Source: JANWXR01 sp964608265
GTDB taxonomy: Bacteria > Chloroflexota > Anaerolineae > Anaerolineales > UBA6663
Direction of reading: 5' to 3'
Assembly (NCBI GenBank): GCA_964608265.1
Contig: CAZSNP010000015.1
Span: forward strand, 1 to 64,000
DNA length: 64,000 nucleotides
Each line of letters starts with the position of its first letter. The first letter of the stretch is position 1. This document shows, piece by piece, positions 16,601-23,940 of the stretch. The position numbers were made by a program, and so were the translations under genes. The notes beneath the pieces are model-generated. The model was not told the origin of the DNA and ran no database searches. It was given only the letters and a program-made list of their open reading frames with translations.

Positions 16601-19087
16601 TTTGTGCGCGCGCGCTGGCGGCACATCGCCATCGCAGAAGCGGTGACGCTGGCGCTCTTTCTGCTGATGCTCTTCATCCGCGCCGGCAACCCCGACCTGT
16701 GGCACCCGTACAAGGGCGGCGAAAAGCCGATGGACTTCAGCTACTTCAACGCGGTGCTGAAGAGCACATACTTCCCGCCCTACGACCCGTGGCTCGCCGG
16801 CGGCTATCTCAACTATTACTACTACGGTTTCGTCGTCGCCGGCCTGCTTACCAAGCTGCTCGGCATCGTGCCGGCGCTGGCGTATAACCTCATCCTGCCG
16901 ATGCTGTTCTCGCTCGTCGGGGTGAATGCGTTTTGTGTGGCGTACAACCTGGTGGCAAGTGGCAAGTGGCAGTTGGCAGGTGGCAGGGAAGCCGGGCCGA
17001 GCGCCGATCCGCTAATTGAGAGCAACCTTTCGGTGGCGGGCGTCGTCAACGCGGTCGTGAGCGCCCCGACTGAGTTCGAGTGGTCGGTGGCCGAAGCCGA
17101 AACACCAGCAGTCATCGGTCATCAGTCAGCGGTCACCACCTCGCGACCGCTCACCCCCAATCCCTATATCGCCGGCCTCGCCGCCGCGCTCTTCATCGTC
17201 GTGCTCGGCAACCTGGCGCAACTCCGCACCTTCATCGTCGGCTTTCAGCGTTCGGCCGACCGGGGGGCGCTGGCGCAATCGGCCCTGGGTGACAACGACT
17301 TCACGGCGTTCTTTCACGGGGCCTATCGCGTGGCCACCGGCCAGACCACGCTCGGCGTGGCGCTGGACTCGTGGTACTGGGATGCGACGCGCATCATCCC
17401 CATCGTCAATGGAGGCGGGAGCGAGATCACCGAGTTCCCGTTCTTCACCTTTCTGTACGCCGACCTGCACGCGAACATGATCGTCATGCCCTTCGCAGCG
17501 CTGGCGATTGCGTGGGCGATTGCTTATCTGCAAGGCTACGGGCGAGGGCGCGGGTGGATGGCGTCCTTCGCGCTTTGGGCCGTCGGTGGCCTCGTCATCG
17601 GTGTCACGCGCCCGTCGCATACCTGGGACTATCCGATGTACCTCGCGCTCGGGCTGGCCGCCCTTGTCGGCGCGCCGCTGCTCGCGGGTGAGGTGAAATG
17701 GAGCCGCGCCTCGGTGTTCGGGGTGGTCTGGCGAGCGTTGCTCCTGGTCGGGCTGGCCACGCTTCTGTATTACCCGTTCGATCAATGGGTGGCCCCGCCG
17801 TTGACCGATTTGCAGCAGTGGAAGAACGAGAAGACGCCGCTCGAAGCTTTCGTGTACATCCACGGGTTGTTTCTGTTCGTGCTCGTCACGTTCGTCCTGA
17901 TCGAGATTCGGCGCTGGCTGGCCGAGACGCCGGCGACGGTGCTGAACACCGCGCGCACCTGGGCGGGCACGCTGCTGCTCGCCGGGCTGGCGGCGGTGTC
18001 AGTGTTCGCGCTCCTGCTTTACCTCGGCGTGGCCGTGGCGTGGATTGCGCTGCCGGTGATGCTGGGCGCGGGCCTGCTGGTGTTGCGCGGGCGCAACGCG
18101 CTGCCGCCGGAGAAACGCGCGGTGCTGTTCATGCTCGGCACCGGGCTGGCGGTGACGATTTTTGTGGATGTGGCCGTGCTCGGCGGCGACCGCATGAACA
18201 CCATCTTCAAGTTGTACATGCAGGTGTGGATGCTGTTCAGCATCGGCGCGGCGGCGGCGCTGGCGTGGGCCTGGGCCGACCTGCCGCGCTGGGGCGCGAA
18301 CGCGCGCAGCGGCTGGACGGTGGGGCTGAGTGCGCTGGTCGCCATCGCCGCGCTGTACACGGTGACCGCCGCGAATGCCAAGGTCAAAGACCGCTTCATC
18401 CCTTATGCCGCCGACGCGGGCGCCTGCCGTCCGCTCGACGGTGTCGTTCAGCCGTACGCCAAGGGCACGCCGCCCGACGAGCAACCGTGGGGCCTCAACG
18501 GCCTCAACTTCATGGGCTTTTCAGCGTACTGCGATGCCGATCGTTTTCTGCCGTTGACCTATGATTACGACGCCATCCGCTGGCTGCAGGCCAACGTGCC
18601 GGGCTCGCCCGTCATCGCCGAGGCGCAGACCTTCAGCCTGTACAAGATGAGCAGCCGCTTCGCGTGGAACACCGGCCTGCCGAACGTGGTGGGGTGGGAC
18701 TGGCATCAACGGCAACAGCGCGGCGCGGCGCCCACCGGCTTCATCTCCACGCGCGGCGCGGAGATTTCGCTGTTCTATTGCGCCGGCGCCGACTTCCTGC
18801 GCGAGGACTTGACGCAGTGGCGAGTGTGTAACGACACCCTCAGCTTCAACCCGGAAGCCGCGGTGATCTTGCAAGACCCGGCCATCGCGCTGGGCTACGC
18901 CGAGGACTTCATCGCCCGCTACGACGTGGGATACATCATCGTCGGCACGCTCGAGCGCGCGTACTACCCGCCGGCGGGGCTGGCGAAGTTCGACCGCCTG
19001 GCCGCCGAGGGCAAGCTCGTCACCGTCTACACCAATCCCGGCGTGACGATTTACAAGGTCAACAACACACTCACCGCCGGGCAGTAG
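13682..19087 (+). CDS. Giant GT39-like/DUF2298 (Chlor_Arch_YYY) fusion membrane protein
   Basis: The 1801-aa protein has two parts. Residues about 25-900 form a GT39-like GT-C half, with SLHPDEYGLTNTLTQL in the first external loop and a beta-rich domain near 500-760. Residues about 960-1800 form a DUF2298 half with the diagnostic GYLNYYYYGFVVAGLL near 1042, EKPMDFSYFNAVLKS, EFPFFTFLYADLHANM, DRMNTIFKLYMQVWM and NTGLPNVVGWDWHQRQ. The same blocks occur in the separate DUF2298 gene at 21319. Five stretches look like embedded repeats: residues about 218-243, 448-472, 766-787, 1091-1102 and 1143-1154. None breaks the frame. Function is not known; by context it works in lipid-linked surface glycan assembly. 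Confidence 0.85.
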   Translation: MTDQLPHAELTATPSPNGREAMVADSPAPARRPINWGAAAVSVVLLVLFWSGVFFRFNWRNWSEGTSLHPDEYGLTNTLTQLRLPASFEEYFNTRLSPLSPYNKYDAEGNVTGNGPDNGFVWGQWPVILLKWAGEVTGNSGYDEQRLLGRSLSATADTLALLLIYLIGARLYNRRVGLLAATLSALAVMQIQQSHFMTADTFGVLFAAAAMYCAVQISLPHPRAGHSPDGTLDARTGEGRLRGWALLFGVTCGMAIASRINLLPLAGMIVIAVVIAYAREWARAHDVVPVLRDAALVLILAGLAAVITFRLTHPMAFRAESGDTSLLTFNLNPDWRRSVEQSAALSNLDGGGPPAEQWTARAKIFFPLMNMVLWGMGLPLGLAAWAGFAWAGWRTVKDDWRAHLLPLVWVGGYFLFMGTRWVMSVRYFLPIYPFLCLFAAWALYELWQKAESRRQKAEGGMAAFRLLPSAFSMALFTIVIGGAFAWAWGFTSIYRNTNPRLVASRWMFQNIPGPFNLHLTLADGSTYTEPLPFPEGGLIGEDNTHVIEFKPRVSGTLAALSVAHARNEFDLATPGTLTFVVAGDPAGGERIAEATLPVAPSGKDERGDPASITLNGGALEKDQAYYLFVTAGGGGPIAVSGSTVSNESWDEPLPPGGLDGRSAFGGLYTGLQMEVQWLDDENKREMYLDNLAQADYVLVQSQRRLWSSTRLPSRYPMTMEYYRALWDGRLGFELAGTFHQPFVIGPLQVSDLTGTWAWGEPPAVPAPQSGERETRGVSPAQTSFAPARGPDFPFNYSPFAAEEAFSVYDHAPVWIFRKRADFDLEKASEVLHAVDLTTVTDMSPKEASRAPNLMQLPADLLAIQRAGGTWSEMFDADSPLNTTEPLAASVWYLAMLVMGVIAFPLTYLAFGGFADRGYPLARTVALLTVTWFVWFAGSLRLLPFTRNSIALGFGVLALISGLILWRRRAEIAEFVRARWRHIAIAEAVTLALFLLMLFIRAGNPDLWHPYKGGEKPMDFSYFNAVLKSTYFPPYDPWLAGGYLNYYYYGFVVAGLLTKLLGIVPALAYNLILPMLFSLVGVNAFCVAYNLVASGKWQLAGGREAGPSADPLIESNLSVAGVVNAVVSAPTEFEWSVAEAETPAVIGHQSAVTTSRPLTPNPYIAGLAAALFIVVLGNLAQLRTFIVGFQRSADRGALAQSALGDNDFTAFFHGAYRVATGQTTLGVALDSWYWDATRIIPIVNGGGSEITEFPFFTFLYADLHANMIVMPFAALAIAWAIAYLQGYGRGRGWMASFALWAVGGLVIGVTRPSHTWDYPMYLALGLAALVGAPLLAGEVKWSRASVFGVVWRALLLVGLATLLYYPFDQWVAPPLTDLQQWKNEKTPLEAFVYIHGLFLFVLVTFVLIEIRRWLAETPATVLNTARTWAGTLLLAGLAAVSVFALLLYLGVAVAWIALPVMLGAGLLVLRGRNALPPEKRAVLFMLGTGLAVTIFVDVAVLGGDRMNTIFKLYMQVWMLFSIGAAAALAWAWADLPRWGANARSGWTVGLSALVAIAALYTVTAANAKVKDRFIPYAADAGACRPLDGVVQPYAKGTPPDEQPWGLNGLNFMGFSAYCDADRFLPLTYDYDAIRWLQANVPGSPVIAEAQTFSLYKMSSRFAWNTGLPNVVGWDWHQRQQRGAAPTGFISTRGAEISLFYCAGADFLREDLTQWRVCNDTLSFNPEAAVILQDPAIALGYAEDFIARYDVGYIIVGTLERAYYPPAGLAKFDRLAAEGKLVTVYTNPGVTIYKVNNTLTAGQ
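14335..14410. repeat. In-frame palindromic insert 1 in the 1801-aa gene
   Basis: CTCCCTCCCCCATCCGCGCG and, about 35 bases later, GGATGCGCGAACGGGGGAGGG form two arms of a hairpin around a central GGGC/GCCC stem. It is translated as SLPHPRAGHSPDGTLDARTG in a spot between two predicted helices, where a hydrophobic helix would otherwise continue. The extra segment looks like an insertion into a short loop. Confidence 0.6.
15023..15098. repeat. In-frame GGCAGAAAGCAG/CTTCTGCCTT palindrome in the 1801-aa gene
   Basis: Words of the type GGCAGAAAGCAGAAAGCAGG are followed by the reverse words CCTTTTGCCTTCTGCCTTCT. The element is read as QKAESRRQKAEGG, then FRLLPSAFSM, between two helices. The same DNA phrase surrounds the assembly gap at 40750 and lies between gcvPA and gcvH. 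Confidence 0.8.
15979..16041. repeat. 63-bp three-hairpin element, copy in the 1801-aa gene
   Basis: Three short perfect stems follow each other: GCCGC/GCGGC with loop AAA, GAAACGC/GCGTTTC with loop GGG, and GCGCAAAC/GTTTGCGC with loop ATC. Length and stem positions match the copies at 30454-30516 and 41626-41751, but the stem bases differ in a paired way. It is translated as APQSGERETRGVSPAQ in the extracytoplasmic region. Confidence 0.88.
16952..16986. repeat. In-frame GGCAAGTGGCAAGTGGCAG repeat in the 1801-aa gene
   Basis: The phrase GGCAAGTGGCAAGTGGCAG, then TTGGCAGGTGGCAG, is read as ASGKWQLAGG in the DUF2298 half, in a loop where the homologous DUF2298 protein at 21319 has unrelated sequence. 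No second arm is seen, so this may be half of an element. Confidence 0.55.
17108..17142. repeat. In-frame GTCATCGGTCATCAGTCAG phrase in the 1801-aa gene
   Basis: GCAGTCATCGGTCATCAGTC, then AGCGGTCACC, is read as AVIGHQSAVT. A similar phrase (CAGTCATCCGTCATCCGTCA) lies in frame in the DUF512 gene at 27916-27942 and is read as QSSVIRHQ. Both sit in loops. Confidence 0.5.
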
Positions 19088-19103
19088 GATTGCAGCCACC
19101 AAT

Positions 19104-19123
19104 CTACACGAATTGACACGAAA
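19104..19123. repeat. ACACGAATTGACACGAA arm upstream of the GxxExxY gene
   Basis: CTACACGAATTGACACGAAA lies between the giant membrane gene and the GxxExxY gene. Its counterpart in the other orientation is at 19509-19541, so the small gene sits inside an inverted pair of this repeat. Confidence 0.7.
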
Positions 19124-19134
19124 GGGAGGCGGAC

Positions 19135-19506
19135 ATGGCAGAGTTGCTATACAAAGACTTGTCGTATGCGGTTGTGGGCGCAGCGATGGAGGTCCATCGC
19201 CAGTTGGGGCCAGGCTATCTGGAGAAGGTGTATCACAATGCGTTGGTCCATGAGTACGGTTTACGCGGAATAGCTTTCGAGGCCTGGAGGAAATTGCCGG
19301 TGCAATACAAGGGCGTAGTCGTCGGTGACTATGAAGTAGATTTTGTAGTCGCTGAACTGATCGTAGTGGAGATCAAAGCCGTGTCGGGCTTTCACCCACG
19401 CCACGAGGCGCAGGCGATTAGCTATTTGACGGCGACCGGTTTGCGTTTGGCGCTATTGCTCAATTTCGGGACGAACTCGCTGGAGCAGAAGCGAATCGTT
19501 CGATAG
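19135..19506 (+). CDS. GxxExxY family protein (PD-(D/E)XK-like fold)
   Basis: The 123-aa protein matches the GxxExxY family: LGPGYLEKVYHNAL near residue 24 gives the G-x-x-E-x-x-Y signature. The core has YEVDFVVAELIVVEIKAV, in which the D and the E-x-K fit a PD-(D/E)XK nuclease-type site, and ends with LLNFGTNSLEQKRIV. Members are widespread, short and strain-variable; their role is not known. The gene interrupts the glycan block and is bordered on both sides by the ACGAATT repeat in inverted orientation, which suggests it arrived or moves together with these repeats. AT content is higher than in its neighbours. Confidence 0.9.
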   Translation: MAELLYKDLSYAVVGAAMEVHRQLGPGYLEKVYHNALVHEYGLRGIAFEAWRKLPVQYKGVVVGDYEVDFVVAELIVVEIKAVSGFHPRHEAQAISYLTATGLRLALLLNFGTNSLEQKRIVR

Positions 19507-19508
19507 CC

Positions 19509-19541
19509 TATTCGTGTTCATTTGTGCCAATTCGTGGCGAG
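19509..19541. repeat. TTCGTGTTCATTTGTGCCAATTCGTGG arm downstream of the GxxExxY gene
   Basis: TATTCGTGTTCATTTGTGCC, then AATTCGTGGCG, is the inverted partner of the arm at 19104-19123. It also supplies the spacer before the carboxypeptidase start at 19552. Confidence 0.7.
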
Positions 19542-19551
19542 AGACTTGCCC

Positions 19552-21270
19552 ATGCCTGAACTGCGCTTCGATACTTTTTATCGCTATGCCGATCTCACGG
19601 CCATCCTCCACGACTTCGCGGCGAAGTACCCGCGCCTGTGCCGCGTGCAGTCCATCGGCAAGAGCTATGAGGGCCGCGACCTCTGGCTGGTGACGCTGAC
19701 CAACGCCGCCACCGGCCCCGACACCGACAAGCCCGCCTTCTGGGTGGACGCCAACATCCATGCCACCGAGGTCTCGCCGTCGTCGTGCGCGCTGTACGCG
19801 GTCAACAAACTCCTCGGCGGCTACACCACGGACCCGCAAATCACGCGGCTGCTCGACACGCGCGCGGTGTACGTCGTGCCGCGCTTCAACCCGGACGGGG
19901 CCGAACTGTTCCTCGATGAGCGCCACCGCCGCGTGCGCTCGAGCGTGCGCCCGTATCCCCGGCTCGACGCGCAGGATGGGTTGTACGAGGCCGATGTGGA
20001 CGGCGATGGCCGGCTGCTGACCATGCGCGTGCGTGACCCGAACGGCGCGTGGCAGCCGCATCCCGGCGAGCCGCGGCTCATGATCCCGCGCGAGCCGGAT
20101 TCGGCCAACGACGGCGGCCCGTTCTATCGCCTGCTGCCCGAGGGCCTCATCCGCAACCACGATGGGGTGACGATCAAGGTCGCCCCCGCGCTGGAGGGCC
20201 TCGACCTCAACCGCAACTTTCCGTGGGAGTGGGCGCTGGAGAGCGATCAGGCGGGCGCGGGGCCGTACCCCACCAGCGAGCCGGAGGTGCGCGCGGTGGT
20301 GCAGTTCATCGTTGATCATCCCAACATCTGCGGGGCGGTGACCTTTCACACCTACAGCGGCGTGTACCTCCGCCCGTACAGCAACCAGCCCGACGACGCC
20401 TTCCCGCCGAGCGATCTGCGCGTGTATAAGGAGTTGGGCAGACATGCCACGCGGCTCACCGGCTATCCGGCGATTTCCATTTATCACGATTTCCGCTACA
20501 ACCCCAGGGAATTCATCAAAGGCGTGTTCGATGAGTGGATGTACGACCACCTCGGCGTGTTCGCGCTGACGTGCGAGTTGTGGAGCCCGCTGCAGCAGGC
20601 GGGCATCGAGTTCAAGCCGGAACACAAGAACGCGATCATTGATTGGTACACGCAGGGCCATCCCGTTGAAGATGATTTGAAATTGCTGAAGTGGAGCGAT
20701 GAGCAGCTCGGCGGGCAGGGCTACGTGAACTGGTACGCGGTGCAACATCCGCAATTGGGTGAAGTCGAGTTCGGCGGCTGGAACACGGAGCTGATTTGGC
20801 GCAACCCGCCGCTGCCTCTGCTGGAGAAGGAGATCGCCCCGCACGCGGATTTCATCCTCTTCCACGCGCTCACTTCGCCGTTGCTGGAATTTCAAAATGT
20901 TGCCGTCAGTTTGGTTGGCGAGGACGCTTATTACCTGCGCGCCGTCGTGCAGAACATCGGCTGGCTGCCCACCAACATCTCGGCCAGAGCGGCCGAGAAG
21001 AAGCTGGTGCGCCCGGTGGAGGTGACGCTGGCTCTGCCGGAGGGTGCGACGCTCGTCAGCGGCCAACTGAAGACCGAGGTCGGCCAACTGGCGGGCCGCG
21101 CCCTCAAGCAGAGCGTGTTCTGGAATGTTGACCCGACCGATGACCGCGCCAAGGTGGAGTGGGTGGTGAACGCCCCCGCCGGCGGCGAAGTGACCATCAC
21201 GGCGGCGCATCAGCGCGCGGGGAAGATTGCACGTACCCTGACGTTGGGAGAGCAAAACGTGACTCGTTAG
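19552..21270 (+). CDS. M14-family zinc carboxypeptidase
   Basis: The 572-aa protein is an M14 metallocarboxypeptidase. Zinc ligands are His70 and Glu73 in ANIHATEVS and His about 266 in TFHTYSG; the catalytic Glu is in TCELWSP near residue 342. The RNFPWEW block carries the substrate-carboxylate Arg. The N-terminal region GKSYEGRDLWLVTLT is typical. About 150 residues after the catalytic domain look like a beta-sandwich. No signal peptide is evident. The start at 19552 is chosen because MPELRFDTFYRY begins the conserved prodomain-less fold; the longer frame runs into the repeat. It removes C-terminal residues from peptides; a role on the surrounding glycan genes is not evident. Confidence 0.9.
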   Translation: MPELRFDTFYRYADLTAILHDFAAKYPRLCRVQSIGKSYEGRDLWLVTLTNAATGPDTDKPAFWVDANIHATEVSPSSCALYAVNKLLGGYTTDPQITRLLDTRAVYVVPRFNPDGAELFLDERHRRVRSSVRPYPRLDAQDGLYEADVDGDGRLLTMRVRDPNGAWQPHPGEPRLMIPREPDSANDGGPFYRLLPEGLIRNHDGVTIKVAPALEGLDLNRNFPWEWALESDQAGAGPYPTSEPEVRAVVQFIVDHPNICGAVTFHTYSGVYLRPYSNQPDDAFPPSDLRVYKELGRHATRLTGYPAISIYHDFRYNPREFIKGVFDEWMYDHLGVFALTCELWSPLQQAGIEFKPEHKNAIIDWYTQGHPVEDDLKLLKWSDEQLGGQGYVNWYAVQHPQLGEVEFGGWNTELIWRNPPLPLLEKEIAPHADFILFHALTSPLLEFQNVAVSLVGEDAYYLRAVVQNIGWLPTNISARAAEKKLVRPVEVTLALPEGATLVSGQLKTEVGQLAGRALKQSVFWNVDPTDDRAKVEWVVNAPAGGEVTITAAHQRAGKIARTLTLGEQNVTR

Positions 21271-21318
21271 GTGTGCTGCGGCGCTACCCCATCACGTTTC
21301 ACGCATTACGCTTCTCGC

Positions 21319-23940
21319 ATGTCTGACCTGCTCGCCTTTTTCGCCTGGTACCTCGCCGCCACCCTCGCCGGTGTCTGCGCGCTGCCGCTGGCCTTTCGCC
21401 TGTTTCACCTGCTGCCCGATCGCGGCTACACGTTTGCGCGACCGCTCGGTCTGCTGGCCTCGGGCTATGCGTTCTGGATGTTGTGCACGCTGGGCTTCGT
21501 CCGCAACGATGCGGGCGGTGCAGTCACCGGCGCGCTGGTGGTGTTGGCGGCGGGCCTCGTCTGGCTCAACCGCGCCGGCCTGGCCGAACTGCGGCAGTGG
21601 CTGTGGGCCAACCGCGGCGTGGTGGGGCGGGTGGAGCTGGTGTTCGCGCTGGCCTTCGCGGGGTGGGCGGTGGTGCGCGCGTACAACCCCGAAATCCTCG
21701 GCACTGAAAAGCCGATGGATTTCATGTTTGTCAATTCCATCCTGCGCAGCCCGGTCTTCCCGCCCGGCGATGCCTGGCTGTCGGGCCACACCATCAGTTA
21801 TTACTACTTCGGCTATCTGCTCGTCGCCGCCCTGACGCAGGTGACCGGCGTGGCCTCGGCCGTGGCTTACAACCTCGCCCTCGCGCTGTTCTTCGCTCTC
21901 ACCGCCACCGGCGCGCTCGGCGTGGCGATTAACCTGATCGCGCTGGCAAAAACGGAGGGGGCAAGAGGAACGAGTGAAGAGGGAAACGCCGCCCGCCTCG
22001 CGGCTCCCTCGTCCGCTTTCTGGCCCGCCCTCCTCGCGCCGTTGATGATCGTCGTCGCCGGCAACTGGTACGGCGTTCTCCACCTCGCTCACGCCAACGG
22101 CCTCGCGCACGATCTGCAAATCCCGGCTGTGTATTACGGCTTCGGCGACCTCGCCGCCGGGGAGTCGCCCGGCCCGCGCGTCGGGATGGTGAATGTGTGG
22201 ACGTGGCTCGATCTGAAAGGGGCGAACGAACCGGTGGCCGCGCTGCCCGAACAGTGGACGTGGGACTCGGGTTTCTACTGGTGGTTCAACGGCGCGCGCG
22301 TCACCCACGACCGCAACCTCACCGGGCAGGAGACCGAGGCCATCACCGAGATGCCGGCCTTTTCGTTTATCCTCGGCGACCTGCACCCACATGTGATGGC
22401 GCTGCCGTTTGTCTTTCTGCCGATTGCGCTGGCCGTGCAGTGGATGTTGTGGGGGGCGGCGTGGGGGCAGGGCGCGGGGGAGTCGCCCACGGTTCACGCT
22501 TTGCGATTCAGGAACTTTCCGCGCGTCCCGATACTCCTCTCCGCGTTGTTGCTCGGCGCGCTGGCCTTCTTCAATACCTGGGATTTCCCGATCTACCTCT
22601 TCGTCGTCGTGCTTGCCTTCGCAGCCGGCCTCGGCCTGGCGTGGGGCTGGCAGGCTTTGCTGAAGAACTGGCTCTTCGTCGCCGCCTTTGCGCTGACCCT
22701 GACCGGGCTCGGCGTGGGGTTGTACCTGCCGTACTTCCTCACCTTTCAATCGCAGGCCGGCGGCCTGCTGCCCAACCTCATCTGGCCGACGCGTTTTCAG
22801 CAAACGGTGGTGATGTTTTCGCACCTGCTCGTCGCCGTCGCGCTCTTCCTCGGCTGGCTGGCGGCGCGCCAGTGGCGACAACTCGACCGCAGCGCGGCGC
22901 TGTGGGCGGGCGGCGGGATGGTGGGCGTGCTGGTCTTCGTGCTGCTGGCCGTGGTCGTAGCGGCTTACCTAAACCCCGACCTCGCCAACTTCGCCTCCGG
23001 CTTCATCGCGCCGCTCACGGTCAGCGAGGCGTTGAGCCTCACCCTGCAACGCCGGCTGATCGACTCGGTCACGGCCCTCGTCTGCGCCGTCGTCATCGGC
23101 CTCAGCGTCGGCCTCGGCGTCGCGGCGTTGCGCGCGCGCCCCTCGCCCAGCGGGGGAGGGGACGGGGGGGAGAGCGGGCCGCGGCCCCTCGCCGCTCCTT
23201 CCCTCCTCTTCGCCCTCATCCTCACCCTCACCGGCGCGCTGCTGCTCCTCGGGCCGGAGTTTCTGTATCTGCGCGATTACTTCGGCTATCGCATGAACAC
23301 CATCTTCAAGTTCTATTTTCAAGCCTGGGTGGTGTGGGGATTGGCGGGCGCGTTCGGGGTGTGGTATCTGTTTCAGCACGCGCGGCCCTCGGTGCGCGGC
23401 GCGGCCGGCGTTACCCTCGGGCTGGCGCTGGCGGCCAGCCTGGTGTACACCGTGACGGCGACGCTGAGCAAGACCAATCGCTTCGCTGGCCCACCCTCGC
23501 TCGATGGGATGGAGTTCTTCGCCCGCCAGCAAAGCGATGATTGGCAGGCGATTCAATGGCTGAACGAGAACGCCCGTGACGGCGCGGTGGTGGCCGAGGC
23601 CATCGGCGGTTCGTATTCGCAGTTTGGCCGCATCGCCATGGGCACCGGCCTGCCGACGGTGATGGGGTGGGATTTCCATCAGCGGCAATGGCGCGGCAGC
23701 TACTACGACAACGTCGCCGGCCGTATCGGCGAGCTGGAGAAACTGTACCGGTCGCGTGATGTGACCGAGGTGCAAAGCATCATGGATGACCTCGGGATCG
23801 AATACGTCGTGCTCGGCGAACTCGAGCGACAGAAGTACGGCCCGATCAACCCGCAGAGGTTCGAGCAATTCATGCGACCGGTGTTTACGTCCGAGTCCGG
23901 CAACCTCACCCTCTTTCAGCGCGCCGGTGGAGTGCAATGA
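21319..23940 (+). CDS. DUF2298 (Chlor_Arch_YYY) integral membrane protein
   Basis: The 873-aa protein is hydrophobic over nearly its full length, with about 18 helices. It carries the family blocks in order: TEKPMDFMFVNSILRS, FPPGDAWLSGHTISYYYFGYLL (the YYYxG motif), EMPAFSFILGDLHPHVM, YRMNTIFKFYFQAWVVW and GTGLPTVMGWDFHQRQ. Each has a counterpart in the C-terminal half of the 1801-aa protein. Start at 21319 (MSDLLAFFAWYLA) is chosen because upstream codons belong to a CACGTTTCACGCATTACG repeat. Its stop overlaps the next start as ATGA. Residues 607-619 (RPSPSGGGDGGES) come from a GC-rich palindrome. Biochemical function is unknown; the family is found in some archaea and Chloroflexota. Confidence 0.86.
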   Translation: MSDLLAFFAWYLAATLAGVCALPLAFRLFHLLPDRGYTFARPLGLLASGYAFWMLCTLGFVRNDAGGAVTGALVVLAAGLVWLNRAGLAELRQWLWANRGVVGRVELVFALAFAGWAVVRAYNPEILGTEKPMDFMFVNSILRSPVFPPGDAWLSGHTISYYYFGYLLVAALTQVTGVASAVAYNLALALFFALTATGALGVAINLIALAKTEGARGTSEEGNAARLAAPSSAFWPALLAPLMIVVAGNWYGVLHLAHANGLAHDLQIPAVYYGFGDLAAGESPGPRVGMVNVWTWLDLKGANEPVAALPEQWTWDSGFYWWFNGARVTHDRNLTGQETEAITEMPAFSFILGDLHPHVMALPFVFLPIALAVQWMLWGAAWGQGAGESPTVHALRFRNFPRVPILLSALLLGALAFFNTWDFPIYLFVVVLAFAAGLGLAWGWQALLKNWLFVAAFALTLTGLGVGLYLPYFLTFQSQAGGLLPNLIWPTRFQQTVVMFSHLLVAVALFLGWLAARQWRQLDRSAALWAGGGMVGVLVFVLLAVVVAAYLNPDLANFASGFIAPLTVSEALSLTLQRRLIDSVTALVCAVVIGLSVGLGVAALRARPSPSGGGDGGESGPRPLAAPSLLFALILTLTGALLLLGPEFLYLRDYFGYRMNTIFKFYFQAWVVWGLAGAFGVWYLFQHARPSVRGAAGVTLGLALAASLVYTVTATLSKTNRFAGPPSLDGMEFFARQQSDDWQAIQWLNENARDGAVVAEAIGGSYSQFGRIAMGTGLPTVMGWDFHQRQWRGSYYDNVAGRIGELEKLYRSRDVTEVQSIMDDLGIEYVVLGELERQKYGPINPQRFEQFMRPVFTSESGNLTLFQRAGGVQ
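23139..23175. repeat. GC-rich palindrome, in frame in the DUF2298 gene
   Basis: CCCCTCGCCCAGCGGGGGAG, then GGGACGGGGGGGAGAG, is translated as PSPSGGGDGGES between two helices. The strand and frame match the copies in alanine racemase, mevalonate kinase and tlyA. Confidence 0.75.

Noticed and set aside
19135..19506. Transposase-type gene inside repeats
   Set aside because: The protein clearly matches the GxxExxY family and lacks DDE, HUH or serine recombinase motifs; mobility remains only an inference from its flanks.
21292..22881. Long minus-strand frame opposite the DUF2298 gene (529 codons)
   Set aside because: Same pattern: charged, repetitive composition without any fold or start signal; the plus-strand gene has clear family motifs.
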